A stretch of DNA of 64,000 nt, from positions 248,001 to 312,000 of the forward strand of contig VTFK01000042.1 in NCBI GenBank assembly GCA_009617715.1, read 5' to 3'. The notes beneath the pieces are model-generated. The model searched no databases. It was given only the letters and a program-made list of their open reading frames with translations, and was not told where the DNA came from. Of this stretch, positions 10,021 to 23,280 are shown piece by piece (within the stretch, counting starts at the first letter, position 1; each line of letters starts with the position of its first letter). The translations under genes and the position numbers were made by a program. This DNA is from Plectrocnemia conspersa (taxonomy: Eukaryota; Arthropoda; Insecta; Trichoptera; Polycentropodidae).

Positions 10021-12959
10021 CATTGAAACTTTGCGATTCAGAAATCATAAAAGTCGTTAAAAATATATTTTTATTATTTCAATTTAATAATTGCCTGGGA
10101 AAGCAAATCTTTTAGAAACTACGATTCGTGCACAATCTTAACTAGTATCTCGCATAAATATCGTATAAATTAATTGAGAGCTGAAACTTAAATTGACTTA
10201 TTACACCTTGAACTAAAAGGAAAACGTCACCTTAACGTGTAAAAAAATCATAAAAATCGGCATTTTAGCATTTAAAATTTTAATTAAAAAAGTAAAGGTC
10301 CTTTTTTGACACTAAGTCAGATTTTTTGGAAATAAAATAATAAATGCAGGATTAAATTTTTTCTAACTGTTATTTTACTTTCAAAAAATGCTGGAATTCA
10401 TAATATGTTACACTAACCTACTACTATTTGCTTATTCTTATAGGATTTTATTTGCTTTAGGATAATAAATTATGGGATATACGAAAACATATAGTATTTA
10501 ACCCTCAGATGGGAGCAATGCTCAGCGGAACACCCTTTGTCGCAATGTATCAGATAGATACACCTTTTATTTTAATTATTATTCACTTACAAATAAAGAA
10601 ATAAAAATCGGTTCAATTTTAATTGTTTATTTAATAATATATTAGCTTACGATAATAAACTTTTTTTTTAAAAGAAATACCTTCACAGAAAAAAGTTAAT
10701 CTTTTAATTTATAATTATTATAACATATTTCGCAAACATTAAATTTCCTTCTTTCTTCTCGTGTATCTCAATCATCGAAATCTGAAACGCTTCAAACTCA
10801 TTACTAATCTGAATTTTTCCACACCTTTTCCATTAGTGTCCCTTAATTTAAGTTTAACCGGTTACTATGTTAAATGTCAGCTAAATATAAAAGGCTTTTT
10901 TTTCAATTTTGTTGGTTACAAACGCATCTCTTTCTCGTGATTTTTTGTAGAATTAGTAATATATATTACTTTGTACAAAAAACTATTTTATCTATATTAT
11001 GGTCATCATTAGGCAGTTTCAAGTCTTACTGCTTGATCCTTGACGCCTAGTAGATGAATAAATAAATTTTGTGGTTATGTTCTTCTTATATTTATACTTT
11101 TATTTTTTTATTAAATTTTTACCTTTACCAATAAAACACTCTAGATCTCTAAAATCAGGATTATTTAACATCCTGTATTTCAAGATGATCATCATCATTA
11201 AAATCTTTATACATATTATCATCTGCAGTCAGTAATTAAAGCTCTTCTTCAACATCACATTTTTAGTTCATGTTGTAAATTTTATTTTTATTGGTCATTC
11301 TAAAATAATATCACAAATCAATCAGTAAAAAAAATTGAAAATAATATTAAAATAGTAAAAATGAAAAAAGTATAATAAATATAGGAATTAAATAGGAAAG
11401 AAAAAAATATCATATAGAACAGAACAGCGTTGTAACATTGCTGTTAAAAATTAACTTATTATCTGTGGAAAAACATGTAGGCCTGTCGAGAGGGATGGGA
11501 GAGGGTTCAAATTCCTCAACTGACCTAAATCTATAAAAAATCATAGCATGAATATATTTATAAAAATATTTAAAACCGACTTCAAATAATGAGTCTGGCC
11601 TAAATTACAGTTGTTTGAAATGTACCAATGTACTAATGTATTTCAAGTATAAGTTTCTTTAGCCCTTTTTTATATATATACAATAAATAAAAGGAGCGGA
11701 ACATTGCCTTCAAATGCACCCACTTTCTATGTAGTACTTTAACAATAAAAATTATTAGTAGAAATTTATTTTATAAAAAAAGTACCCTTTAATAGTGATT
11801 TTCTACGTAATTTGATGTGGGAAATAACCATCTTTTAAAAACTCAAAATTCGAAAGTTGTATAAACTCAAAATGCGAATTTTATCAATATGTATGTAACA
11901 GAAAAAATAATACTAAAATTAATTTTTTGACTGCTCTTAGATAAAAATATAATGCTATTATCAGTTGTAAGGAACACTTTGCAGCAAAGACCAAATATGA
12001 AACATTTATTTGTAACACTCTTCTATAAGCTAATCACATAAATTATATGAATGGATAAGAAAAAAATGCTTAGATTAGTAAACAATATTCCAAAGAGCAA
12101 TTAAAAGTAAATTTAAAAAATTCTACAACTCTAATTCTTAATTAGGGGAAAGTAATGGAAAGTTAACAATTTTTTTAGTAACTAGCACTTCAAGATATTG
12201 TTTATTCAAATGTGATTTCCTAGAACAGGTGTAATATAATTTAGTATTCAGAGACAAAAAATTATATACAAAAAGATATAATACAATTTTAAATTAAAAT
12301 ACTTTGGGATTAATTATTTTACTTTTTTAATATGTTTATCTATTTTACTGTTTATTACATTAATTTATTTGTTGTAAGATTATCTAATTGTTATAAATTA
12401 TATTTTTTTTCTTAAAACCTGAAAAAATCATTTTTATGAAAGCTATTAATAAAAATATGATGCTCACTGGGAGCTTATAAATATTTATTTATAGAACATT
12501 GCAATAGACAATTTTAAGAAGAAATTGTTTCTTTTGTAAAATTTTTGAGGTCTTAGAATCCAAAACCAAATACTTAATTTTAAATGAATTTCGTGTTTAA
12601 TTTTACTTATTCTTATCAGTAAATACACGAATATATATGTTTTTGGCTAATTTGATTTTGAAGTCCAGGGATAGGTAGTATAATCCTAAATTTTCAGTTG
12701 CATTAGTCACGATTCAGTTACACAAATAACAAAGTTACTAATCATACATATATGATAGTTGTTCATAGCAAATAAAAGCGTATTTAGAAATTTAACAATT
12801 ATGTTTTGTAGAAAAAAAGTTTCGTTATAAAGGCTCGATAATTTAATTATTTTTTATTGTACATAAATACAGAAAACACAAGGCTGAAATTACTTCATCG
12901 CTTATAAATACCTACACATAAAATGGATTTCAAGTTATGTTCTACTTAATAAAACCGAA
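10021..12959. other. AT-rich non-coding DNA
   Basis: No gene recognised. One piggyBac-like terminus lies at 10498 (listed separately). A T-arm-like GAGGGTTCAAATTCCTC near 11503 has no accompanying tRNA. Confidence 0.5.
10498..10530 (+). mobile_element. Single piggyBac-like MITE terminus
   Basis: TTAACCCTCAGATGGGAGCA begins at 10498 and contains a short inverted repeat, GAGC-AAT-GCTC (10513-10523). This is the same layout (TTAACCC, about ten bases, hairpin box) as the ends of the full MITEs at 17431, 20951 and 58122. No matching GGGTTAA end was found nearby, so this is a solo end or chance. Confidence 0.35.
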
Positions 12960-13345
12960 TATCATTGTAGACTAGCACACACACTTGTACAGTATACCAA
13001 CACTATTTAAATCGGTCGATATGTGCGTGCTGCGTGCGTGCGTGAATTGCTCAGCGGTCTTATCACTCACGACACGCTAAATAATATATGTATATTGTAT
13101 ACACATTTATACACACATAGTATACATATACATATACACACCGAACTGTCTGAGGCCCGAAAAGTATATAAACACAGACGAATCGATCTGCCGCGGACAA
13201 TTAATATCCGGTGCCGTTGTATGCGTGCCAATTCGTTTTTTTAACCCCTTCGACACGAACGGTAGACGATGGCGAAAACTGATATACGTACGTACGTAAA
13301 AGTATGCGTGAGTTGATTATTTTAACCCTTCGAATAGTGATCAAT
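12960..13345. other. GC-richer island with microsatellite and TTAACCC motifs
   Basis: CpG-containing sequence with GTGCGTGC, (TATACA) and (TACG)3 simple repeats. TTAACCCCTTCGACACG begins near 13241 and TTAACCCTTCGAATAG near 13321, both in the same orientation, so they do not form an inverted pair. A 73-codon frame here is simple-sequence driven and not supported as a gene. The block may be regulatory. Confidence 0.3.
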
Positions 13346-15520
13346 TTCGGCTGCAAAGAAAATTTTTTTTTGATGTATTGCTATTGATAAAGAAGGTCCT
13401 AAATTTATACACAATTAAAGTGTATTTTTATAATACTATTAAAATTAATACCATCAAGGATGTGTATTTCATCTTTAATGTACTTTTTTATAGATTTGGC
13501 ACAAATAACTTCTCTAATTTAAAAAATCTAATGTAAATACATCATTGTCTTATGTTTAGAAATACTTTAAACTTTTGTTTTTTTTTTTCGAAAAAATTAG
13601 AATAAAATTCGATGTATTTTTTTCGTCTATGGAAAGAACATATATTTTTAAATATATAGTACAACACATTTTTGACTCATATTATATATTTGTAAAGATT
13701 TTTTTACCTTATTGAAAAATACTGGAAAATGCAGCTTATATTATTAACTTCGAGGTTAATTAAACCCGTATCATCTATGCCAGTATGATACTACTTTATA
13801 AAACAACATTCCTTACTAAATGTTTTTTTTCGTTGGTTACTATCATGTGATTCGATTAAGCTTTATTCTGGGTCATTATCGTCTAGCTACCGTATATTTA
13901 TTATGCTAGAATTAAGAAAATATTTATTAAACGAGGCTTTCGCGCAAATAATCACGCGTGTGTGTATTCGTGCGTATTGTGTCGTTTAGAAGCTTTATAT
14001 AAAGGTGAAAATAACGATTTTTTCATATGATATTGTATCATGTTGGCATAGTAGCAGAATATGTTAAACTACTTTAAGGCTCAACTATAAACAAAATATG
14101 TTAAAAATAATTATAAAAGTATATAGACTATACCTTATTTTATTTTATAATTAATTAAAACCTTTAGACTTACCTACCTATATCATGCAAAAAATTAATA
14201 AAACTTAATTATAGCAAATTAAAAATGCTATATTATTTTGATTCAAATCTGTAATAGTGGTCATGTATTGAAATAAAGTACCCTAAATCTATAATAGTAA
14301 TGTAATAATTACTATTATAAAATTGTACATTAGTACCCTTAAAAATATTCGTAATTTAACATATTTTTTGTGAAGAATTAAATACAGTTATTCTATCAAT
14401 TAATTCTATGTTGTCAATTATGATCATATTTTCATATAATATATTAATAATTTGCGTGTATTTGTATTATATATATAGCATATATATTATCATTAGCGAA
14501 CGTGTTTGTATATTAATTGTATAGTATGCAATAATAAACCTTCAAACATTTTTTACAACTCCAATTCATCCTGCATCAGATATCAAATAAGGCGTTGAGA
14601 ATATTAAAGTCCAACTCAGTAAATGTAGGCATTAATAACTTGTCATTTTTTGAGAAGAAGGTAGTTTTAAGCAATATTTATAGTTACTGTCTTTCAAGAT
14701 TAAAATTTGATCATTTTTTGTATTGATATCCAATTGATATTTTGGACTTGTTTGAAAATATTGGTTGAATCTGTCTCTAATATTATTTTTGAGATAAGGA
14801 ATCGGCAAAATGTTTTTTATACATATTTATTGCCATTCCATAGTATTACTGCATTAGAAATAAATCGATTAAAGCTCTACACAAGAAACATCATTGGGCT
14901 AATTGCGTGCAAAACGATCACTTTTCAAAATTTCGATTCATCCTATACACCTGGCACTGCTGTAGTAGTAAATTTATTATGTGGTTAATGTTTGACAGGT
15001 CGATTTAGGGCTACGCACTGGAGGCCACAGTGTGTTTTGCGTGTCACGCGTGAAACTTTATCGCCAAGACTCGAAAAAGCTCGGCACAAGGTGACACAGC
15101 TCTAATATAACTATTCGCTACCGAAAATTAGTCACCCTCGACCGAAGAAAAATTAACGTAGGGTATCTGCAAGGTTTACTTTTGGGGGTTAAATTAATAC
15201 TATTTTACATGGGATGGGATGAAATGGTCTTAACTCTATACTTAAATTTATCTTATCTGATTATCTGAATATATTGTCATTAGCACACGCATTGAAAGAA
15301 ATCTTGAAAGAGTCCAGTGTAAGGAAAATCAAAGCATATATACATATATATAAAAAAATATGTTTTCGAACTTTGTATTTATCTCTATTTTATTGAATTT
15401 ACTCATCTAAATCATCTCATATTCGTCTGGAACATGGCTTTTAAGACTTTTTATATGTTGAATGTGCATTGTGAAATATTATAAATAGTGGTTGAAGTTG
15501 TACTTTTCGAACTCTTTTAT
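13346..15520. other. AT-rich DNA with a GC-richer block near 15,000
   Basis: No gene recognised. Bases 14,990-15,190 are GC-richer (for example CACGCGTGAAAC and CCCTCGACCGAAG) and would be worth aligning to related genomes. No convincing frame or splice pattern was seen. Confidence 0.4.
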
Positions 15521-16330
15521 GGTTTCTGGACGTTTGTGTGAATTGATCGTTAGCTCTTAGCTTTTCGCTAGCGCAGGTCTTCATAGAAGTATGAATAATA
15601 ATCGTCCAAATTTAACACTTTATGGATATGATTGTTAAAAAATATACTTAAACAGTAAAATTTAAGTTTCGGTAAAGTTGTCGTGAATTTAGTTATCGAA
15701 TTTTAATTTAATAGAAGATTGACGAAAAAAGTGTTCCAAAATCTTCCAATCGCTTTTTCTTTTAAAATTATTCGGCTCCAATGTATAATTATCGGGACAT
15801 CTTTTGCATCAGTAATATGCAGATTGACCTTTACAACTCGCCAAATCCAGTTTAGATGGATGTATGGAGCAGTGGGAGGCTGCAGGTTTGGAAAAACGCA
15901 TATCGCACACGAGACGGCCACTGTTTAACGAGTGCGACTCGAATTTGCATATTGCGGTTTCGTTTTTTTTTTTTGCTCGACTCGTTTTTTATTCACCAAA
16001 ACCAGAGACACCCACCTTTTAATGTGTGAGAGATCTTTCGATTCACCTCACATCTTTCGCAAAAAAGGACGTTCTGCTATTTGGTTCAACTAAAATATGC
16101 TCTCGCATAACGCGTGCTATTAAAATGATCGTATTACAATATAATATCATGTGTTATATAAATAACGGTGAAAGAAAACTTCCGCATCGTAATAATTGCA
16201 ATTTCATTGTCACGATCGCAATGTGGCCAATTGCTTTTGGCAACGATGTGCGTTGCAATAAAATTGATCTTATGTCAAGATTTTGGCAATAAATTGGCGC
16301 TAACAGTCGTCAATGATCGAGCAAAGAAAA
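15521..16330. other. Candidate conserved non-coding block
   Basis: An extended region with higher GC, CpGs and many short TAATTG/ATTGC-type homeodomain-like words, for example around 16180-16270 (AATTGCAATTTCATTGTC, GGCCAATTGCTTTTGGC). Several overlapping open frames exist on both strands, none with recognisable similarity. The simplest reading is a cis-regulatory element. This rests on composition only. Confidence 0.3.
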
Positions 16331-17430
16331 AATCGATTGTTATATCATACTTGCATTTTTTTCATTTATATTTAATATGTAATATATTGAATTACAACAT
16401 TATTATATGTAACTAAAATTGCTCAATCGAATAAATTGTCTATATCTAAATGAAATGTGAATATGTGTACACTAAACAATACACTTATGAAAACTGTGCT
16501 GCCATCTATTGTCAGCAATATCAACAGTAGTGTAACTAATGATTAAGATTTAAATATATACCAAGTTTCTGCTGTAGATTATCTACCTATGCTGCGTCAC
16601 TCATGTGATTCTTAAACTTTGTGTTACTTTTTTTATGTGATTTACTGCTAAAAGTTGAATTGTAACTTTTAATGATAACCTTTTTCAATTAACTTTTATA
16701 ATACATAATCAAGTAGAGCACCGCTCTACTTGTTTTCAAAAAATTGAAAAAAGTACATATTTTCATATAACATAAGCTAAATTGCTAATTTAAATATGAT
16801 ATTTAAAGCTACTTAAAAGCGTTGAAGCAACTCCCCCAACAGTATTTTTTTGTAACAAATTTACATAATTGAGTCATTCTTTATCTTGCCACTGCAGTCA
16901 TTAGAATTCCGCCTGTGTGACACATATCAGCCGCCGCTGATTATTGCTTAATATTGCTTTATAAAACTTACATAAATTTCATCTAATCAAATGGCTTTAT
17001 TAAGTACAATAGTAAAGGTATATTTATTTATATGCAATATGAGTTTTACTAATGTAATATTAATTAAAATTAAATTTTCATCTATTTTTATAAAAAATAC
17101 ATTAAAAAATTAAGTTTCTTAAAGGGTTATCTTAAATTATTTTGCTTTGCTTTATTTGTATCGATACTGTGAGATTTATGGTATTAAAATTAAGTTGAAC
17201 ATTTTTATTAGTAAATTATTTTATTTTATAATTTAATATGACAGTATTTTTTTTATTTTAGAATGGTAAAATAATTAAATATAAATTATTATCTTAGGTG
17301 TAATATTTATTCATTTTCCCTGTGCAATGATTTTACACTTTCTTAACACAATTAAATTTGAATTACAAACTGAATTTTACTGGTAATATTAATTATTTTA
17401 AAGCTTTATCTTGAAAGTATTTTAAAACCT
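16331..17430. other. AT-rich non-coding DNA
   Basis: Nothing recognised except a small GC-richer patch at about 16880-16935. Confidence 0.5.
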
Positions 17431-17939
17431 TTAACCCTTTTAATTGTAGTTAATTTGTTAGTATACACCTGGGAGTAAGATAATTTTACGTATTTTTCCA
17501 TAATTATTAATGTTGCTATTTATTTATTTTATTTTATATTTCCATTTACAGTAAATATTTTCAACGTTTTATTGTTTTGATTTATTTTACTACTCTTTTG
17601 TATTAGTATGTTTTAACAATTTATTTTAACACATTTATAATATAAAATTTCCTTTTTTTAATGTATTATTTGGTTTTGTGGACTTTTTTTATATCAATTC
17701 AGAGGCTCTTAATATTATTATAAAATTAATATAAAATATTTTTTTATGTTCATTTATTAGTTTTATCTTCTACAGAAATCATTTACAGTAAATCAAATAT
17801 AAAAAAATAATATATAAATATCAGGTTTTTACTTATTATTTATTTAGTTATATATGTAAATGTATAACTATATGCGGTATCTCAAAACAATGAAAGATCA
17901 ACCACCGTACATGTACGGCGATAGCTTTCAAAGGGTTAA
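17431..17939 (+). mobile_element. piggyBac-type MITE, copy 1 (509 bp)
   Basis: It begins TTAACCCTTT at 17431 and ends AAAGGGTTAA at 17939, giving TTAA target sites at both ends and a 10 bp inverted repeat. Just inside the right end lies the palindrome CCGTACATGTACGG. The left portion (TTAATTTGTTAGTATACACC...GGGAGTAAG) and right portion (TCTCAAAACAATGAAAGATC) match the second copy at 20951. The interior is AT-rich with no transposase. These are standard features of non-autonomous piggyBac-superfamily elements. Confidence 0.85.
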
Positions 17940-18059
17940 AAATCGCTACAAAAAATGTCTCAAATATTCTGCAAAGTGCCTTACATTGTTTATATGCATC
18001 TTCTCTATATGTATTATTACATTTTAAAACTGTATTTAAATATGTTACACAAATATTAT

Positions 18060-18850
18060 AATTTAACAGTTTAATAATTAACAAAAAAATGTTTGCTAAA
18101 GAAAATTAATTACAAATTTTAAGTAGGCGTATATTGTTATTTTATTTTTGTAATTTTAAAAGACAACTTTTTTTTTAATAATTACAGAAAAATATATATG
18201 CTAGAAATAAACTAATTACAGTTTTAAAATCAGCGCAGAAGTATATTATTTATTTGTTTAATTTTGAATAAAAAAATTAAACCGTATTACAGTAATTTTA
18301 ATAATGCGCCATATTTAAATATGTTATTAAAAAAATTACAAATAATAAATTTGCCCTGTTAGTTAAATAACAAAAAAACTGCATATGCTAAAGAAAATCT
18401 AATCATAGTTTTCAAACCGCCGTTATTACTTAATTTTTGTAATTTTGGATGATGAATAAAAATTGTATTTAAATTATGCGCCATATTTAAAAAAGTTATT
18501 AGTTCTTTTTTTTTAATAACAAACTACCCTGTCTAATAATTAACAAATCAATAAGTATATATATGCTATAGAAAAATTAATAAAAGTTTTCAAATTAGTG
18601 CTTAATATTATGCGCTTTGTAATATGTTACTAATTATACACATACATATATGAAGTTATTATAAGAATTTATAAATTATGCCTAATTATGCGTTATATTT
18701 AAATATGATATTAGTTTTCTAACAAATATTAAATTATATCTGTTTAATATATATATAAAAAAAAACTAGATATGCTATAGACAATTTTCCAATCAGCGCA
18801 TTTTAGTTATTTAATTCTTGTGATTTTACAAAAACTATATCACAATTGCA
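18060..18850. repeat. Degenerate ~180 bp satellite array
   Basis: About five diverged units share a landmark of the form ATATGCTA(T)AGAAAA..TAAT..AGTTTTCAAATCAGCGC, seen near 18080, 18199, 18385, 18565 and 18770. Between them recurs ATTATGCGCCATATTTAAAT (near 18304 and 18475, with variants near 18610 and 18690). Spacing is 110-210 bases, mostly near 180. The array begins about 120 bp after the piggyBac-type MITE. No coding. Confidence 0.65.
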
Positions 18851-20950
18851 TCCTTGAAAAATATTACACAAAACTGTGTCTTAATATTAACTAATTTTAA
18901 TATAGGGTACCAGTCTCAGATTTATTATATTCTAGCACAAAAATTGGATTAAAATATTTTTATTTAGTATGAAAAATATTTTGTTCAAAACAAAGCTTAC
19001 AAAAATAATAAAAATTAAATTAACTATTTAAAAACGCGTTATTCTACATATAAGTAAATTTTCATAGTATGTTATTTCTAAATTTAATTATATTATTATA
19101 TATTACTCATAATTTAATTATAAATAAAAATCGATTTTACTGCTAAGAAATACGTTATACCCTAGTAATGAAAGAATCAAATTTTATTGAGCCTTTGCGA
19201 TTATAGAGAAGCTTAGTAATAAATATACGTTATGGAAACAAGCATTTTAATTAAAACATAAATAAGGGATAAACTAGTAAGCATCAATATCCAAAACGTT
19301 GGAATTCTTAATAGTCAATTATGATACACTAATATTTATTATGATTATTGCATACTTAAATGGACTGAATTAATCATAAATAATATAATATCTCATTAAA
19401 TTATATAATGTAATATAACAAAAACTAAACCTATAAATAATTTATTACAAAATTAGGTAACCATAAGACGTCCTAGGGTGCCGCTTCTTGGGAATTATTG
19501 AAGTTTTTTGCATTCCAGCTAAATGCACACTCGCCTTGGACATTATGCGGTTCTGCGAGTTTGCGTTTTGCATTGTCTCGTTTTATTGGAGATTTCAATC
19601 AAAGCGACTCCTCAGGTCAGGTCGTGACTACTTGCGATCATTATCGTTCTTATTCTGAATATTTTAGTTCATGTATATTAAGCTAATAATTGCGTTGCGG
19701 ATACCACACAGCTATGTGCAAGTTAATTTATAATTATAGAAAACGACTTTCGGCATGAATTGAATCCATTTTTTATACGAGACACGCATATATAACTTAT
19801 AGCCATTATATAATAACTAGAAAATAAACACGATTATGGCAGGGTTGATGGTAAATTTTAACCAAAACGATATCGATACGTATTCACCAAAATATTCTTT
19901 CAATAAACAATATTACATAATCGGCGGTTGGCAACCGTAAACGAATTGTTAAAAACGTATTTTATTAGATTAAAACTTAATTTGTGATTAATGTTATTTT
20001 CATTTGCATAATTCTCGCTGATAAACGCACATAAATACGTGTGGGAGTACACACAATAAATAGGTAAACCCAAATTGACATTATAAGCAAACGGTGCAGA
20101 CGGGGGTTATCAACCGATTGACCGATGTTCGATTGTATTATTATTTTTTGTTGCTATTTTATCTAGTCGCGCTACCGATTGCATTGGGGATCAATGTGCA
20201 TACCTGTAGTTTATTTTCAGTTTCTACGATAAGGTTTAGAGACACTGTGTTGTGTATATTTAACTTCTAGCACGAGAAAACACCAAACAATTTCAATGGG
20301 ACTTTAAAAATATTCTAAAAAAAAAAACTATCTATCTGATTCTATAATTTATTCTATACTATTTTATTTTTAACGCTAGAAATAAATACTTAAAATTTTA
20401 ACAATGAATAAAAACCTGATTTTCATATTTTTCACATCATATGTGATTAATTATATTGACCCAATAATTATCACTTTTTTACACGAAAACGTGTACTCGT
20501 CTCACGGCGTTTTCAATAGCACTATAGTTTGAGAAGATTTACTATATTATCCTTAAACTATATCTGACCCTTGAGAAAAAATATTGTGGTCAATTCTGGT
20601 GAGTCTGCTTCACATTGTATATTGATATATACATGCATGGAAAATATTTAATCTTTGTGATTAATCGCCTTAAAAACACTATCATAATCCTCTTATAGAG
20701 AACTATTTTTTAATTTTCGACCACCAATGTGTGTGCGTTTAAATATTTTTAATGTAAAATCATTAAAAAAACTTTAAATAAACGAATTCAATGCGAGGTA
20801 TGCGCTTGCAAAAAACTCATCGTTCGAATATGTATTGGAAATTGTAAACCGTAAGTCATCCCCATCACGTGATACTTATCTGTCAGTCGCTAAGAGACTG
20901 AGAAAGTACGCCATCCGCATTGCGTCGCTTGGCACTCCATCTGGCGACTA
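18851..20950. other. AT-rich DNA with two GC-richer patches
   Basis: No gene recognised. Patches at about 19,460-19,700 and 20,800-20,950 have higher GC. The first contains CAGGTCAGGTCGTGAC, a pair of AGGTCA-like half-sites, and the second contains ATCACGTGAT (an E-box). Both could be regulatory; neither shows a credible exon. Confidence 0.4.
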
Positions 20951-21398
20951 TTAACCCTTTGACTATAAAGTTAATTTATATATATTTGTTAGCATACATC
21001 TAGGAGTGATTTAATTTTATGTATTTTAGCGATTTTCAACGACTTTTTTTGTATTATTATGTAGTAATAATTTCTTTCAAAATTATTCTCTTATTAAATT
21101 TCAATAATTTATTTTACATATTTTTTATATATTATTTAGTTTTTGTTTTATAGTTTTTTTTATCATTTCTTAAGCTCTTAATATTAATATAAAATTAATA
21201 TATTTTTTTTTTGTAATGTTTATTTATTCCGTACTCTTTAATTTATCGATATTATTTGCATTAAATATTTTTTTTTTAAATTATATACATAAAATGCTAA
21301 TTTTTATTAATATTTCTTTAGTTGAACTATCTGAGGTACCTCAAAACAGTAAAAAATCGACCGCCGTACATGTACGGCGATATCGCTCAAAGGGTTAA
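20951..21398 (+). mobile_element. piggyBac-type MITE, copy 2 (448 bp)
   Basis: It begins TTAACCCTTTGACTATAAAG and ends CGCTCAAAGGGTTAA, with TTAA at each end. It shares with copy 1 the left-end words GTTAGCATACATCTAGGAGT and GTATTTT, and the right-end words CCTCAAAACAGTAAAAAATC and the perfect palindrome CCGTACATGTACGG with flanking CG. It lies in the same orientation as copy 1. No transposase. Confidence 0.85.
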
Positions 21399-23280
21399 AG
21401 CTATTGCCTGTTTGCCACTGCTGCCGTCACATAAAGTAATATAAATTGTGATTCGCTATTTATTGCATATTTTTATTTGTTGTCAAATAAATTTCTTTAA
21501 ATTTTGTGAATTTTGGGACCCATGGTTTGCTCACCACTGTTTAACTGCTACGACACAACAACATATTTTCTTGTCTTGATATCAATTTTCTCAATATTTT
21601 TTGTGATCCATCCAGCAATTAAATATTTATTTTTCAGATACAATTAGATTTAATAAATACAATTAAAATTTATAATATTCTCAGAATAATATGAAACAAA
21701 TAATTACTAGAATATATTAAAAAAAAATGAATAAAAAATATTTCATAAAAATAAAATTTGTGCTTAAAAATATTTTGAGCTAAAACTTTTAATAGCTTTC
21801 TTTAAAAAAAAATACATTTTTACATACACGTATAGGTCAGTACACGAAGGATGTAAAAATATTAGATATATTTAATAATTAGCATTCTAATTTGGACAAA
21901 TTAATAACGCGTTTTATACTGACTTTTTTTGTAAGAATTTAGAAACACGTTATTATAATGTAATTTATTTTGAAAATAGTATTTTAATTATCTATTTCTT
22001 AATTGCCTGATGATATTTTTTTATTTTTGATCGCTTATACATCACTATAATCAAATTTATGTACATAAAAAGTTACGTACTGCTTCTCCGCAGAATTAGC
22101 AGTATTTTTGTTAAAATCGGTCTTTAGCTTTATTGAATTACTAGATTAATATATTTAAAAACTGACTTATATGAGCCGGTTATAAAAGTATTATAGAATA
22201 AGTCATTAATATTTTAATATAAATTTGCTTCAAAACTATTATAATACATTAAACAGCTATAATATTTTCTGTACTTGGAATTTTACGATTAACATTTAAA
22301 ATGTTTTTTGTTAAAAATAAATTTTCTCGTAACTGATTTAAAAATCAATAAATTTACTGGTAAAAGAAATCGTATTTAAAATTATTATTTTCTTACATAA
22401 TTATGATACTTTGTATTTATTGAAAAAAATTATTTATTGTAATATATCACATTTTTTTCGTTATTGTTTTAAAGTTTTTCTCTTCTGCAATAGAGAAGGT
22501 TTTGAAATATTTTTTTTAATTTGCTGAACTACTGGTATTATATTTGCATTCAGAGGCTTTAATATTATTTTACAGATTTTTTGGTTTCTTTTCTGCAATC
22601 AATTCTAAACTATTTTTTTTTATTAAAATAATAAATAAGTTATTATATTCATTATTTTATTAAGCGCTTTTCTTAAGAATATTTTCTCTTTTTGGAATCG
22701 ATTCTTCAAGTATTTTGTGAGTTATTTTGTAGTTAATAGGCTTATTCATGATATTTACCAGGAATAAATAAATTAATTGTCTTTCTTAATGATTTCAACT
22801 ATTTTTAAAAACACGATCTTTCTGCATAAAATAACTTGTATATTGTTATTAGAATAATTTTCATATATGTTAACGAGTCTGTTTTAGTCTCTGTAAACTA
22901 TTATTATCACTATCAAGTTATGCAAAACATGAATAAAAAACCAGTCATATATATATATTTATATACAATCATAAGAATATACAAAATTTACAGTGAAGGA
23001 CTTCGTTTAATAACAATATATAATATATAAAATTACTTGACTGTATCAATTTTAAAAATATTTTTACAAAAATTGTCCCATTATCCCATTTTTTTTATAT
23101 ATATTTGACTTATTATTTTTTTATATTATACGGCACGTATACGTATGTAACTTTCGTGTTGATTTAATACACTGTCTATATGTATTTCTTGTACCAAATT
23201 TTAATGAAGTCCAAAATATGAATTTAAACCTATGTTCTTAGAAGTAGAAATAAACTTCCATTTGTAAATTTGCTACTATA
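21399..23280. other. AT-rich non-coding DNA
   Basis: No gene recognised. Near 21539 the sequence GGTTTGCTCACCACTG resembles a hAT right terminus (CACTG end) but has no partner end. Near 22545 a 20-base stretch resembles the interior of the piggyBac-type MITE. Confidence 0.45.

Noticed and set aside
11495..11525. tRNA T-arm look-alike GAGGGTTCAAATTCCTC.
   Set aside because: No acceptor stem, D-arm or anticodon arm at the right distances.
13023..13244. 73-codon frame rich in Thr/His/Ile.
   Set aside because: Produced by ATACAC-type simple repeats.
18060..18850. Considered as a CRISPR-like array.
   Set aside because: Units are about 180 bp, diverged, without unique spacers, and the DNA is eukaryotic.
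21500..21539. CACCACTG right end resembling a hAT terminus.
   Set aside because: No partner end or duplication found; similarity limited to a few bases.
22530..22580. Short similarity to the piggyBac-type MITE interior (ATTCAGAGGCTTTAATATTATT).
   Set aside because: Only about 20 bases match, no ends present, and the sequence is AT-rich.
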